From CAIUPE01 sp037131735 (GTDB lineage Bacteria > Pseudomonadota > Alphaproteobacteria > Rhizobiales > Beijerinckiaceae), in NCBI GenBank assembly GCA_037131735.1, contig JBAXQM010000018.1, positions 1 to 52,979 of the forward strand: 52,979 nucleotides of DNA, written 5' to 3'. The number at the start of each line of letters is the position of its first letter. Position 1 is the first letter of the stretch. Under the pieces are notes generated by a model. It did not search any database, was not told where the DNA came from, and saw only the letters and a list, made by a program, of their open reading frames with translations. A program made the position numbers and the translations under genes. This document shows, in pieces, positions 1 through 7,844 of this stretch.

Positions 1-49
1 TGTTAGCCTTCCGGTTAAGATCAGGTTTTGTTTCAGAGGATTTTGACAG

Positions 50-652
50 ATGATTTTGCGTTCTGCACCCGCGTCGCCGTTTGGCCGTAAAATAAAAATG
101 GCTGCTCACATTGTGGGCGTTATTGATCGCATCAAGATCGTGAATGCCGATACGTTGAGCGCTGAAGATGATCTGCGTCAGCAAAACCCATTGGGTAAGA
201 TTCCCACACTCATTCTTGATAATGGCAAGGTGCTTTATGACTCGCGTGTGATCGTTGAGTATATCGATCATCTTGGGGGCGGTGGACGTCTTATTCCGCC
301 TCAAGGCGATGATCGCTATGATGTGCTCGTGATGCAATCCTTGGCTGACGGCCTCATGGATGCGGCGATTTTACAGATCTATGAAATGCGGTTCCGGGCA
401 GAAGATCGCCGCGAGCCAAAATGGATCGCGCATCAAGCTGGAAAAGTTGATCGCGCGCTTGCGGCTCTTGAAGCGCATCCGCCGCATCTGAGCCCCGTTC
501 CCCATATCGGAACTGTGTCGCTTGCTTGTGCGTTGGGCTATCTCGATTTTCGCTTCGAAGGCGCATGGCGCAAAACTCATCCACGGCTTGTGGCGTGGCT
601 TGATGACTTTGCTGCACGCGTTCCTTCATTTGCTTTGACCGCGCCGTATTGA
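50..652 (+). CDS. Glutathione S-transferase family protein
   Basis: This 200-residue protein has the two-domain layout of cytosolic glutathione transferases. The N-terminal thioredoxin-like half carries the loop LGKIPTL with the cis-proline at about residue 52, followed by YDSR at 63-66, the position of the glutathione-binding E/D-S pair. The remainder is an all-helical C-terminal domain. The family conjugates or reduces electrophiles with glutathione in the cytosol, but the substrate cannot be told from sequence. The N-terminus RSAPASPFGRK lacks a CxxC, which argues against a simple disulfide reductase. An AGGA ribosome site lies about ten bases before the ATG. A strong terminator follows, so it is probably transcribed alone. 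Confidence 0.88.
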   Translation: MILRSAPASPFGRKIKMAAHIVGVIDRIKIVNADTLSAEDDLRQQNPLGKIPTLILDNGKVLYDSRVIVEYIDHLGGGGRLIPPQGDDRYDVLVMQSLADGLMDAAILQIYEMRFRAEDRREPKWIAHQAGKVDRALAALEAHPPHLSPVPHIGTVSLACALGYLDFRFEGAWRKTHPRLVAWLDDFAARVPSFALTAPY

Positions 653-673
653 GTTAAGATAATTGAAATTAAT

Positions 674-706
674 AAGCCCGCTTCCTGGTGAAGCGGGCTT
701 TTTTCT
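674..706 (+). terminator. Rho-independent terminator after the GST gene
   Basis: An 11-bp perfect stem (AAGCCCGCTTC paired with GAAGCGGGCTT, loop about 5 nt) is followed by a T-rich tail. It ends the plus-strand GST transcript and lies just beyond the stop of the convergent porin gene, where the opposite-strand tail is less T-rich. Confidence 0.85.
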
Positions 707-723
707 TTTCATGTCATGAGCGA

Positions 724-1359
724 TTAGAAACGATAATTCAAACCAACACGCACGAGGCCCCAATCCGCGCCTGAGGATCCCCCGCTCGAAGGAATGTCCT
801 TCTCTTCAAGATGGATGTATAGCGCTTCCGCTTTTGCCGTCCAAGGTCCGGTGATTACCGCTTCAATACCACCGCCAAGCGTATAGCCATTGTGATAATT
901 ATCGACGTCTGATCCACCATTCGAGTCATGTGTTGTTGCGCCTGCATAGCCGGCTGTTAAATAAGGCATTGTTTCATTCATGGCGTAGCCAAGGCGGCCA
1001 CGGATAGTATTCAGATACCGGCCTTCGCTCGAGCCTGTATTGCTACCTTTGATATTGCCAAGTGAGAAATCGGCTTCAATGCCAGCGACCCAGTTTGAGG
1101 GCATTTGATAATTGTAACCACCTGTCACACCAAGCGTGCCACCAGTAGGGTTACCATAAACATCCTTGCCTTCTTTGGTGAAACTGCCAAAGCCCAAACC
1201 TGCATTCAGGCCACCATAGACGCCGGTCCAGTTTGAGATTTTTTGGACAGGGATAGGAGCCGCAGGGGCTTTTTTGCTTGGAAGATCTGCAGCATGGGCA
1301 GACACTCCGATCATGAGAATTGATGCCGTAGCCAGAGTAAAACGTGTAAGAACTGACAT
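724..1359 (-). CDS. Outer membrane beta-barrel protein (Omp25/Omp31-like)
   Basis: A 211-residue exported protein with a signal peptide ending near AHA-ADLPSKK at residues 22-24, then the NWTGVYGGLNAG opening typical of Rhizobiales Omp25/31-type eight-stranded barrels. Alternating aromatic/polar strands follow and the C-terminus is LNYRF, the terminal phenylalanine used by the BAM machinery. The predicted location is the outer membrane. A GAGGAGC ribosome site precedes the ATG by eight bases. A second barrel gene lies upstream in the same direction with a 237-base gap, so it probably has its own promoter. Its exact role (structural or porin) cannot be read from the sequence. Confidence 0.85.
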   Translation of the reverse strand: MSVLTRFTLATASILMIGVSAHAADLPSKKAPAAPIPVQKISNWTGVYGGLNAGLGFGSFTKEGKDVYGNPTGGTLGVTGGYNYQMPSNWVAGIEADFSLGNIKGSNTGSSEGRYLNTIRGRLGYAMNETMPYLTAGYAGATTHDSNGGSDVDNYHNGYTLGGGIEAVITGPWTAKAEALYIHLEEKDIPSSGGSSGADWGLVRVGLNYRF

Positions 1360-1596
1360 GAAAAAAGCTCCTCAATATAAGCTCAAAATTCCGATGAGCA
1401 TGAGGCTCTCGGACTCGCGGTCGCGCTGATGATTAGGTAAAAGCGCCGATATATCCGTTTCTCAAGAGAAGCGGACACTTTTGTGGAAAGACTATGATCA
1501 GAAGAGACAATGCCGGGGCAAAATTATGGTTCCCCGGATCAGCGTAAATCAACGTTTAACAACGCTCGCCTTGTCATGCAAACTGCGCCACAAGTC

Positions 1597-2196
1597 TTAG
1601 AATTTATAGGAGATTCCGAAGCGGAGTAAGTTTGATTTCGTATCGAGCGAAACCGATGAGCCATTGGCGAGATAATTGGATGCCGCAAGATCGTAACGAA
1701 TGAATTCGCCGCGTAGCGTGACATTGGGCATCACAAAGGTTTCAAGACCCGCGCCATAGACGATGCCATATTTGATGGCATCCGTAGAATTCACATTCGT
1801 ATAATTCGTTCCGCTGATACCGAGACCGAATGTGCCATAGGCAAGATTGTTCCCGAAAGCATAGCCACCACGTCCGCGACCTGATGCCATCCATGATTGA
1901 GTGAAGCTTTCGCTGGTTGAGCTGTTCTTTACTTGTGACGAGTCAAACTCACCTTCGAGCCCGCCGACGAATGAACCGCTTTGGATGTTCATTCCGCCAT
2001 GCACACCGTAAAGCGTTCCGCCGGTTGTCAGCGAACCGGCCGTGCCCAAGCCTATCCCGCCATGGGCGCCGACATAGCCCCCTTGCCAATTGGACACGCC
2101 ATCGGTCGAGAACAGTCCTCCCGCGAAGGCAGAACTGCTTTGGCTGATGGCCAAAGCCATTACAATGCCGAGACGGTGATACGGGCGGGTCATCAT
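1597..2196 (-). CDS. Outer membrane beta-barrel (porin-family) protein
   Basis: A 199-residue protein with a hydrophobic N-terminal signal (MALAISQSSSAFAGG, cleavage near residue 25), the NWQGGYVGAHGGIGLG opening shared with Omp25/31-like barrels, and a C-terminal GISYKF signature. It is diverged from the neighbouring barrel at 724-1359 and the two may be an old tandem duplication. It is predicted to insert in the outer membrane through BAM. The ATG follows a short stretch with weak Shine-Dalgarno character (GAGAGTTC). An inverted repeat at 1513-1537 downstream lacks a clear T-run. Function beyond a barrel structure is unknown. Confidence 0.8.
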   Translation of the reverse strand: MMTRPYHRLGIVMALAISQSSSAFAGGLFSTDGVSNWQGGYVGAHGGIGLGTAGSLTTGGTLYGVHGGMNIQSGSFVGGLEGEFDSSQVKNSSTSESFTQSWMASGRGRGGYAFGNNLAYGTFGLGISGTNYTNVNSTDAIKYGIVYGAGLETFVMPNVTLRGEFIRYDLAASNYLANGSSVSLDTKSNLLRFGISYKF

Positions 2197-2397
2197 GAAC
2201 TCTCAAAAACACAAAGGGCGGCGCGTGCGGGTGCACGACGAACCGGACCAATTTTATCAATCTCCGGTCGCGCCCCTAAGCGATGCCTCAAAACAAGGTC
2301 AACAAAAGGTAAACCGATCGGCGGTTTCATCCGTGTGAAGATCATGCGACAGAAGGGGCTGCCCCTTTTTGGCCCCACCCTTTGCCCTAGGCCTCCT

Positions 2398-3168
2398 ATG
2401 ACCACGCATTCCGGCTCTCCCTTGGCTCAAAAGAACGCGCTTGTTACTGGCGCGGCTCGCCGTGTCGGAGCAACCATCGCCAAAAAACTTGCCAAGTCGG
2501 GTTATCGCGTGGCGTGCCATGTGAGGCGCCTCGGACCGGACGCCGACGCCCTCATGTCCGAGATTCAAGCCGCAGGGGGCAACGCTGAGTTATTTGAGGG
2601 TGACCTGACGGATGCCCTAGCACGTGCGGACTTGATGAAGCGGGTCGTGGAGCGTTTTGGTACGCTTGATCTACTCGTGAATAATGCCGCCGTTTTTAAA
2701 TCGGATTCTTTTGACGATTTTTCCGAAAACGCACTCGATGCCCATCTTGCGATCAATCTGAAGGCGCCGATTGATCTTGCGCGTCATTTTTCACAAATGG
2801 CATCGGCTAATGATCCTTCAATCATCAATATTGTTGATCATCGCGTTTTAAAGCTCACGCCGCAACATTTTACTTATACGTTGTCGAAGGCGGCTCTTCA
2901 CACGGCAACGCAAACGATAGCTCAAGCACTTGCGCCTCGCATTCGCGTGAATGCCATCGGTCCCGGCCCGACATTACCCAATCAGCATGAGGGGCAAGCG
3001 GGTTTCTTGCATGAAGCCGCAGGCGTGCCCTTACAACATTCGGTCGATGCTGAGGATATTGCGCAAGCGGTTCTTTATCTCGCGTCTGCACGAAGTGTAA
3101 CAGGCGTGCTGTTGCCGGTTGATGCGGGCCAAGCCGTAGGCTGGAAAACGCCCGATATCGTTTTGTAG
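2398..3168 (+). CDS. SDR family oxidoreductase, pteridine reductase-like (FolM/PTR1 type)
   Basis: A 256-residue short-chain dehydrogenase. The nucleotide-binding motif TGAARRVG (residues 17-24) has the arginine-rich form favouring NADPH. NNAA is at 95-98, and the catalytic tyrosine and lysine are Y160 and K164 in YTLSK. The usual catalytic serine is replaced by an aspartate (D147 in IVDHR), as in the pteridine reductases PTR1 and FolM, and VNAIGPGPT follows. The likely role is reduction of a dihydropterin or related substrate; the exact substrate is inferred. The frame is open back to 1981, but the SDR fold begins just after this ATG, so the longer reading is unlikely. It is convergent with pgeF. 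Confidence 0.82.
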   Translation: MTTHSGSPLAQKNALVTGAARRVGATIAKKLAKSGYRVACHVRRLGPDADALMSEIQAAGGNAELFEGDLTDALARADLMKRVVERFGTLDLLVNNAAVFKSDSFDDFSENALDAHLAINLKAPIDLARHFSQMASANDPSIINIVDHRVLKLTPQHFTYTLSKAALHTATQTIAQALAPRIRVNAIGPGPTLPNQHEGQAGFLHEAAGVPLQHSVDAEDIAQAVLYLASARSVTGVLLPVDAGQAVGWKTPDIVL

Positions 3169-3182
3169 ATTTTTTATCGCTC

Positions 3183-3962
3183 TTAAAGAGCGATGGCCGC
3201 GATCAAGCGACCGTAATCCGCTTCTTTACGATGGGTTGCGCGTCGATAGCTGAAAAACCGCGTTTCATCGGCATAAGTGCAGAGTGCGAGATTTTCGATT
3301 GTTCCGACACGCGCTTTGGTTAGACGATCAACAATATAGGCGGGCAAATCGAAGTGGCATTTTCCGCTTTCATTTACGGGCGTGAAAAAGCGCTGTGATT
3401 GAGTATCTGTTGAAAGAATTGTCGCGCGGAATTCAGAGCCGACTTCATAGGCGCTTTGGCTGATTGTTGGGCCAAGAACCGCCACCATTCGTGAACGCGA
3501 TGCGCCGAGCTTCTCCATGGATTCAATCGTCGATTCAATGACGCCGTGAAATGCGCCTTTCCATCCGGCATGAGCGGCGCCAATAACGCCCGCGTCACGA
3601 TCAGCAAAAAGAAGCGGCCCGCAATCCGCCGTTCCAATTCCCAGAGCAATGCCGGGACTATTTGTAACCATCGCATCAGCACGCGGACGCTGATCAAGAG
3701 GCCATGCTTCGGTGACGGTCACACAATCGGCAGAGTGGATTTGATAAAGACTTAGAAGCTTCGATGGTTTTACGCCGAGAAAGTTTGCCATGCGGGCGCG
3801 ATTTTCAACAACCGCAGCCGGATCATCGGAAGAACCGAGGCCACCATTCAAGCTTGCATAAAGGCCTTGCGAGACGCCGCCTTCACGCGTGAAAAATCCA
3901 TGCACGAGTCCACTGTTTTGAAGATGGGGACTAATCAAGGGGCGAGGCATCGTGCTTGTCAT
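3183..3962 (-). CDS. pgeF: Peptidoglycan editing factor PgeF (laccase-domain, YfiH family)
   Basis: A 259-residue protein of the multicopper polyphenol-oxidase-like (YfiH/DUF152) family. Diagnostic stretches are GFFTREGGVS near the N-terminus, GIGTADCGPLLF, and AAHAGWKG, which supply the metal-binding His and Cys residues. In E. coli the homologue removes wrongly incorporated L-Ser from muropeptide precursors. The chosen ATG lies four bases after the stop of the upstream methyltransferase gene; the frame can be read further to 4010 but this would overlap that gene. It is the third gene of an lgt-midA-pgeF operon with nearly zero spacing, suggesting translational coupling. Confidence 0.85.
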   Translation of the reverse strand: MTSTMPRPLISPHLQNSGLVHGFFTREGGVSQGLYASLNGGLGSSDDPAAVVENRARMANFLGVKPSKLLSLYQIHSADCVTVTEAWPLDQRPRADAMVTNSPGIALGIGTADCGPLLFADRDAGVIGAAHAGWKGAFHGVIESTIESMEKLGASRSRMVAVLGPTISQSAYEVGSEFRATILSTDTQSQRFFTPVNESGKCHFDLPAYIVDRLTKARVGTIENLALCTYADETRFFSYRRATHRKEADYGRLIAAIAL

Positions 3963-3966
3963 GGAT

Positions 3967-5034
3967 TTAAAATCCGGCCGGCGTAGGCCATTCTGGATGC
4001 GAAAGGGCAAGCGCTTTAAACAATTGCCCCATGCCTTTTGCCGTTGGTTCGGTCAAACGTTCACGGGCGCTTTGAATGTCTTTTGCTTGTTGCGGTGAAG
4101 CTTTGCGTATGAGGGTTTCGGCGCGTGTGGTGAGCCCCAGGCGATCGAGAAGTTCAGCTTGCGTGATGGGCCCATGTGTACGCGCACCATTTTGGCGCGC
4201 CGCCTGTTCGAGCCCTTCGAAATTCACGTGAACCGTTACATCCGCTTCACCCGGCGCTTCGAGTGGGTTGACGAATTCATGGGCTTTCATCGCCTGCAAT
4301 GTGTCGCCGAAGCCAGACGCTGTGTAGCCGTAATCAATAAAGAGGCCTGCCCCACCATGTTGATCAAGATGATGTGCAAGATCGCGCATGATGGTTTCGC
4401 TGATGGGTGCATATTCGAGAATATCGCCTTCGGTACCGCCGGGCCCTGACATTCTCATGGGCTCGCTTGCCAAACCAAACATCAATGATCCGTCGTCATC
4501 AGCGCCAATCAAACATTCATGCCAGGCCTGATTGCGCTTTTGGAATTGGCGGATGGGCAACGCGTCGAAAAACTCATTAGCTAAGAAGATCGTCGGTTTT
4601 TGAGGAAGCGTGGCAATCGTAGGAACCCATTCAATTCTTGGATGGGCGTCGGCTAACGTCTTTTTCTGGATCTCGCTCAACACGGGGCTCATTTCAACGA
4701 GTGTGACTTGCAGGGCGTCGTGAAAGCCGGTGACGGCTCTTGTCGCGCGCAATACATCACTCATCAAAGTACCGCGGCCGGGCCCAAGCTCAACGAGAGA
4801 TAAAGCCGGTTGACCGGCGCGCAACCAAAGATCAGCACACCAAAGACCAATCAATTCTCCGAACATTTGCGAGATCTCGGGTGATGTTGTGAAATCACCG
4901 GATGCGCCCAAAGGATCGCGTGTCATGTAATAGCCGTCCTGTGGATCACCCAAAGCCAGAGCCATGTAACGCTCGACACTAATAGGGCCCTCTTGCCGAA
5001 TGAGATCGACAATGCGTTTTTTTAAAGCGCTCAT
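3967..5034 (-). CDS. SAM-dependent methyltransferase, MidA/NDUFAF7 family
   Basis: A 355-residue class I methyltransferase of the DUF185 family. ELGPGRGTLMSDVLR supplies the S-adenosylmethionine loop, and the N-terminal YMALALGDPQDGYYM plus FTTSPEISQMFGELIGLW block is characteristic of the family. The mitochondrial relative NDUFAF7 methylates an arginine of a complex I subunit; a role in protein arginine methylation is inferred. Its ATG overlaps the lgt stop in an ATGA arrangement and the downstream pgeF begins four bases after its stop. This lgt-methyltransferase-laccase-domain order is, from general knowledge, common in alphaproteobacteria. Confidence 0.87.
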   Translation of the reverse strand: MSALKKRIVDLIRQEGPISVERYMALALGDPQDGYYMTRDPLGASGDFTTSPEISQMFGELIGLWCADLWLRAGQPALSLVELGPGRGTLMSDVLRATRAVTGFHDALQVTLVEMSPVLSEIQKKTLADAHPRIEWVPTIATLPQKPTIFLANEFFDALPIRQFQKRNQAWHECLIGADDDGSLMFGLASEPMRMSGPGGTEGDILEYAPISETIMRDLAHHLDQHGGAGLFIDYGYTASGFGDTLQAMKAHEFVNPLEAPGEADVTVHVNFEGLEQAARQNGARTHGPITQAELLDRLGLTTRAETLIRKASPQQAKDIQSARERLTEPTAKGMGQLFKALALSHPEWPTPAGF

Positions 5035-5852
5035 GCGGACGGGAATTCTTTGCGAAGGCTTCGAACGATCAGCACGACACCGATCAGTGCCATGGGAAGT
5101 GATAGCGCCATGCCCATCGTAAAGCCGCCCGGTAAAGCTTCTGTCATCGGATCAGGATCGCGATAAAGTTCAGCAATGCTGCGCGTTACAGCGTAGAGCA
5201 CGCCAAAGAGACCAGCGAGAAGTCCTGGCTTTTTCAAACCGCCGTGCAGGGCAACGAGACCGACGATGATAAAGATCAAAACACCTTCGAGTCCGGCTTC
5301 ATAAAGTTGGCTCGGATGTCGCGGTAAATCATCCGCACGGGGAAAGATCATGGCCCACGCAACATCAGTGGGGCGACCCCATAATTCGCCATTGATGAAA
5401 TTCGCGATGCGCCCGAAAAATATTCCGATGGGTGAAACAATGGCAGCAATATCGAACAGAGAGAGAAGCGGTGTTTTGCGATGCCATGATAAAAACACCA
5501 TCGCCAATAACGCGCCAATGAAACCGCCATGAAAAGCCATGCCACCATGCCAGACAGCGAGAATTTCTGAAGGATGCGCGAGATAATAATCGAGGTCGTA
5601 AAAGATCACATTGCCGAGACGACCGCCAAACACGATACCGAAGGCCATATAGATTAAGAGATCATCGATGGTGAGCCGATCAGGTCGAATGCGTGTGCCC
5701 CAAAGTTGATCGGAGGCAGCAAGGGCAATGGCGAGGCGCCATCCGAGCAGCAGTCCTGCGATATAAGCGAGCGCATACCAGCGAATGGCAAAAGGACCGA
5801 ACTCGACGAGAACCGGATCAATCTGCGGGAAAGGGAGAACAAAAAGCGGCAT
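5031..5852 (-). CDS. lgt: Prolipoprotein diacylglyceryl transferase Lgt
   Basis: A 273-residue polytopic inner-membrane enzyme that transfers diacylglycerol from phosphatidylglycerol to the lipobox cysteine of prelipoproteins. Seven or so hydrophobic segments are visible. The family signatures are FHGG (residues 107-110), GRIANFINGELWGR (147-160) and HPSQLYEA (179-186), with the essential arginines and histidines present. Length is normal. It is first in the lgt-midA-pgeF operon and is divergent from the ubiK region, sharing a 110-base intergenic stretch that carries an inverted repeat. At least two likely Lgt substrates (lipoproteins at 15.8 and 38.0 kb) are encoded in this window. Confidence 0.96.
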   Translation of the reverse strand: MPLFVLPFPQIDPVLVEFGPFAIRWYALAYIAGLLLGWRLAIALAASDQLWGTRIRPDRLTIDDLLIYMAFGIVFGGRLGNVIFYDLDYYLAHPSEILAVWHGGMAFHGGFIGALLAMVFLSWHRKTPLLSLFDIAAIVSPIGIFFGRIANFINGELWGRPTDVAWAMIFPRADDLPRHPSQLYEAGLEGVLIFIIVGLVALHGGLKKPGLLAGLFGVLYAVTRSIAELYRDPDPMTEALPGGFTMGMALSLPMALIGVVLIVRSLRKEFPSA

Positions 5853-5885
5853 GGGACCCTAGTATCTAGCTATTCCGTTGCCGAG

Positions 5886-5921
5886 GCTTGCGCTTTTCAA
5901 TTTCGCGCGTCAAGCGCAAGG
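5886..5921. promoter_or_regulatory. Inverted repeat between the divergent lgt and ubiK genes
   Basis: CTTGCGCTT (5887-5895) pairs perfectly with AAGCGCAAG (5912-5920) across a 16-base loop. It is not followed by a T-run in either direction, so it is more likely an operator or leader structure than a terminator. It lies in the only space available for the lgt promoter and the ubiK promoter. Confidence 0.35.
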
Positions 5922-5964
5922 CGTGGGCTGGCGTCATCGTTTTGCCGTGGTAAAAGGATTTTAT

Positions 5965-6027
5965 ATGGCTAGCCCCGCTCAGGGTTACTTCGATTACAAG
6001 GACGAAAAAGATGACGACATCGCCTAA
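5965..6027 (+). CDS. Possible 20-residue leader peptide overlapping ubiK
   Basis: A short frame reads MASPAQGYFDYKDEKDDDIA and stops 17 bases inside ubiK, in a different frame. It has a better ribosome site (AAAGGA, six bases before ATG) than ubiK itself. This suggests either a leader peptide that couples translation to ubiK or a tiny acidic protein. No homologue is recognised. Its acidic, tag-like end is a coincidence of composition. Confidence 0.35.
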   Translation: MASPAQGYFDYKDEKDDDIA

Positions 6028-6262
6028 TCCCTTTCTCGACAATATTTCCCGTTTGATGACCGATGCGGCCGGTGTTGCGACCGGCATGAAACGTGAGGCT
6101 GAAACCGTGATGCGGGCGCAATTCGAAAGATTGATTCGCGATATGGATGTTGTGTCGCGTGAGGAGTTCGAAGCCGTGCGCGCTATGGCGATTGCGGCGC
6201 GCGAAGAGAATGAGCGCTTAGCTGCACGCATTGCCGAACTCGAATCAAAACACGGTGCTTAA
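6011..6262 (+). CDS. ubiK: Ubiquinone biosynthesis accessory factor UbiK (BMFP family)
   Basis: An 83-residue protein of the BMFP/DUF526 family. The N-terminal half is amphipathic, and the C-terminal half is a coiled coil ending in EENERLAARIAELESK, which drives trimerisation in the Brucella homologue BMFP. In proteobacteria UbiK assists the ubiquinone biosynthetic complex with UbiJ. Length and organisation fit the family. An AAGGA ribosome site lies about nine bases before the ATG, embedded in the overlapping short frame upstream. The downstream 160 bases are unusually rich in GANTC sites. Confidence 0.82.
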   Translation: MTTSPNPFLDNISRLMTDAAGVATGMKREAETVMRAQFERLIRDMDVVSREEFEAVRAMAIAAREENERLAARIAELESKHGA

Positions 6263-6438
6263 TTCGATTCGTTTGACGAATTACACCTGATTCGAGGGCA
6301 AAGGTCTGTGGACAGGAGTTTCCGGCGATTGTGCGATTCATTCGAATCCGTGAGCGTCCACCCTGCCTGACGGTTTGAGTCGTCCCTGTCGGGGCGGGCT
6401 GTCACGGCAACTGGATGCATAATGTCGATCACTGATTC
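6242..6438. promoter_or_regulatory. Cluster of GANTC (CcrM) sites upstream of the YbjN-like gene
   Basis: Seven GANTC motifs begin at 6242, 6266, 6289, 6335, 6344, 6377 and 6434, about one per 28 bases, against roughly one per 256 expected by chance. In alphaproteobacteria GANTC is methylated by the cell-cycle methyltransferase CcrM and affects promoter activity. The cluster spans the promoter region of the 6422 gene. Confidence 0.5.
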
Positions 6439-6925
6439 ACATGAAACCGAGCGGGCCGAACATCCGCTTGATATGGTCGAGCGGCTCGCTCATCTTAAAG
6501 ATCTAACGTTCGAGCGCTCGGGCGATGACGAGATTGCCATCTCCGTTCAAGGCCGTTGGACATCTTATGATGTCGCGTTCACCTGGCTCGACGGAATCGA
6601 AGCGCTTCATGTGGCTTGTGCTTTCGATTTGAAAATTCCTGAGCGGCGTCGTGCTGAGATTGCTGATTTGATGACACGCATCAATGAGCAATTATGGATT
6701 GGTCATTTCGACATGTGGTCGGAAACCGATGTTGTGATGTTCCGCCATTCCTTGATGTTGTCAGGGGGCGCTGAGCCTTCTGGAGCTCAATGCGAAGCCC
6801 TAATGAATCTCGCTGTCGATACATGCGACCGGCATTATCAAGCGTTTCAATTTGTCATGTGGTCGGGAAAATCACCGGTTGATGCGTTAGCCGTGACTAT
6901 GTTTGAAACTGTCGGCGAAGCTTGA
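6422..6925 (+). CDS. YbjN domain-containing protein
   Basis: A 167-residue cytosolic protein of the YbjN family (annotated in places as a sensory transduction regulator), recognised by the block around FDLKIPERRRAEIADLMTRINEQLWIGHFDMW and the following VMFRHSLML. The fold resembles type III secretion chaperones and is thought to bind proteins, but the molecular function is unknown. It precedes proC by 37 bases in the same direction, a pairing seen in alphaproteobacteria, so the two are probably co-transcribed. Its promoter region contains the GANTC cluster. Confidence 0.82.
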   Translation: MSITDSHETERAEHPLDMVERLAHLKDLTFERSGDDEIAISVQGRWTSYDVAFTWLDGIEALHVACAFDLKIPERRRAEIADLMTRINEQLWIGHFDMWSETDVVMFRHSLMLSGGAEPSGAQCEALMNLAVDTCDRHYQAFQFVMWSGKSPVDALAVTMFETVGEA

Positions 6926-6962
6926 GTTTTCGTGATCCGGTGAGCCTGGAGATCAAAACATC

Positions 6963-7781
6963 ATGAGTGCGGAATTTCCTTCTTCTCTTGTTCTTGTAGG
7001 CGCCGGCAAAATGGGTGGCGCAATGCTCGAAGGTTGGCTGAGTGCCGGACTTGAAGGGCGCGCGGTTACGGTTATCGATCCTTTGCCTTCGGACACGATG
7101 ACGGCTTTATGCAAACGCGTTGGCGCCTCTCTCAATCCGAAAGAACAACCATCAGTGCCTGAAGCGCTGGTGCTCGGCATTAAGCCGCAAATGCTTGATG
7201 CGGCGGCTCCGACTCTCGCGCCGCTCGCAGGTCCTGAAACATTGGTCGTCTCCATTTTGGCGGGCAAAACCATTGGCAATCTCAAAGCGCGCTTACCTCA
7301 AGCACGCTCGATTGTTCGCTCCATGCCCAATCTGCCGGCCTCGGTCGGACGCGGGATATCCGGCGCGGTGGCCAGCCCCGAGGTAACGGCGCGGCAAAAA
7401 GCGATGGCTGATCGTCTTCTCAAAGGCGTGGGCTTGGTCGAATGGGTCGATCATGAGGATTTGATTGATGCCGTCACCGGTCTTTCGGGCTCAGGTCCGG
7501 CCTATGTGTTTCACCTTGTTGAATGTCTCGCGAAAGCGGGCGAAGCGGAGGGCTTGCCGCCTGACCTCGCTTTGCGGCTCGCGCGGGCAACGGTCGAAGG
7601 GGCGGGCGAATTGCTCCATCGCTCTGAGTTGTCTGCCGAAACGCTCCGACACAATGTGACCTCGCCCGGCGGGACGACGGCGGCCGGATTGACGGTTCTT
7701 ATGGGCAATCAGGCGCTCGAAAAGCTCATTATGGGAACCGTACATGCGGCGCGGCGTCGCGCTGCCGAGCTCTCGGGCTGA
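6963..7781 (+). CDS. proC: Pyrroline-5-carboxylate reductase
   Basis: A 272-residue enzyme catalysing the last step of proline synthesis, NAD(P)H-dependent reduction of pyrroline-5-carboxylate. The Rossmann motif VLVGAGKMGGAM lies at the N-terminus, IVRSMPNLPASVGRG follows in the middle, and the C-terminal signature runs from AVTGLSGSGPAYVF to the conserved TSPGGTTAAGL near residue 235. Length is standard. The ATG is preceded by GGAG about seven bases away. It is downstream of the YbjN-like gene and upstream of a TetR regulator in the same direction. Confidence 0.96.
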   Translation: MSAEFPSSLVLVGAGKMGGAMLEGWLSAGLEGRAVTVIDPLPSDTMTALCKRVGASLNPKEQPSVPEALVLGIKPQMLDAAAPTLAPLAGPETLVVSILAGKTIGNLKARLPQARSIVRSMPNLPASVGRGISGAVASPEVTARQKAMADRLLKGVGLVEWVDHEDLIDAVTGLSGSGPAYVFHLVECLAKAGEAEGLPPDLALRLARATVEGAGELLHRSELSAETLRHNVTSPGGTTAAGLTVLMGNQALEKLIMGTVHAARRRAAELSG

Positions 7782-7844
7782 TACGGGCTAGACTTTCAGG
7801 TTCAGGCCCTCCATCTCTAATTGACGAGAACAGGGGGCTTCACC

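Noticed and set aside
1513..1537. CCGGGG/CCCCGG hairpin as terminator of the 1597 barrel gene
   Set aside because: No T-run follows in the minus direction; it may be a leader structure but evidence is thin.
1981..2397. N-terminal extension of the SDR gene
   Set aside because: The open frame runs through the porin gene and its promoter on the other strand; the SDR fold begins at ATG 2398.
3176..3194. Perfect inverted repeat ATCGCTCTT/AAGAGCGAT as a bidirectional terminator
   Set aside because: The T-run precedes the stem on the plus strand and no T-run follows it on either strand.
5989..6018. FLAG-like DYKDEKDDD sequence, suggesting an engineered tag
   Set aside because: It is not identical to the tag, is in a different frame from ubiK, and the surroundings are normal genomic sequence.
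6310..6318. TGTGGACAG as a DnaA box near the GANTC cluster, suggesting an origin
   Set aside because: Two mismatches from the consensus and only one copy; no AT-rich unwinding region.
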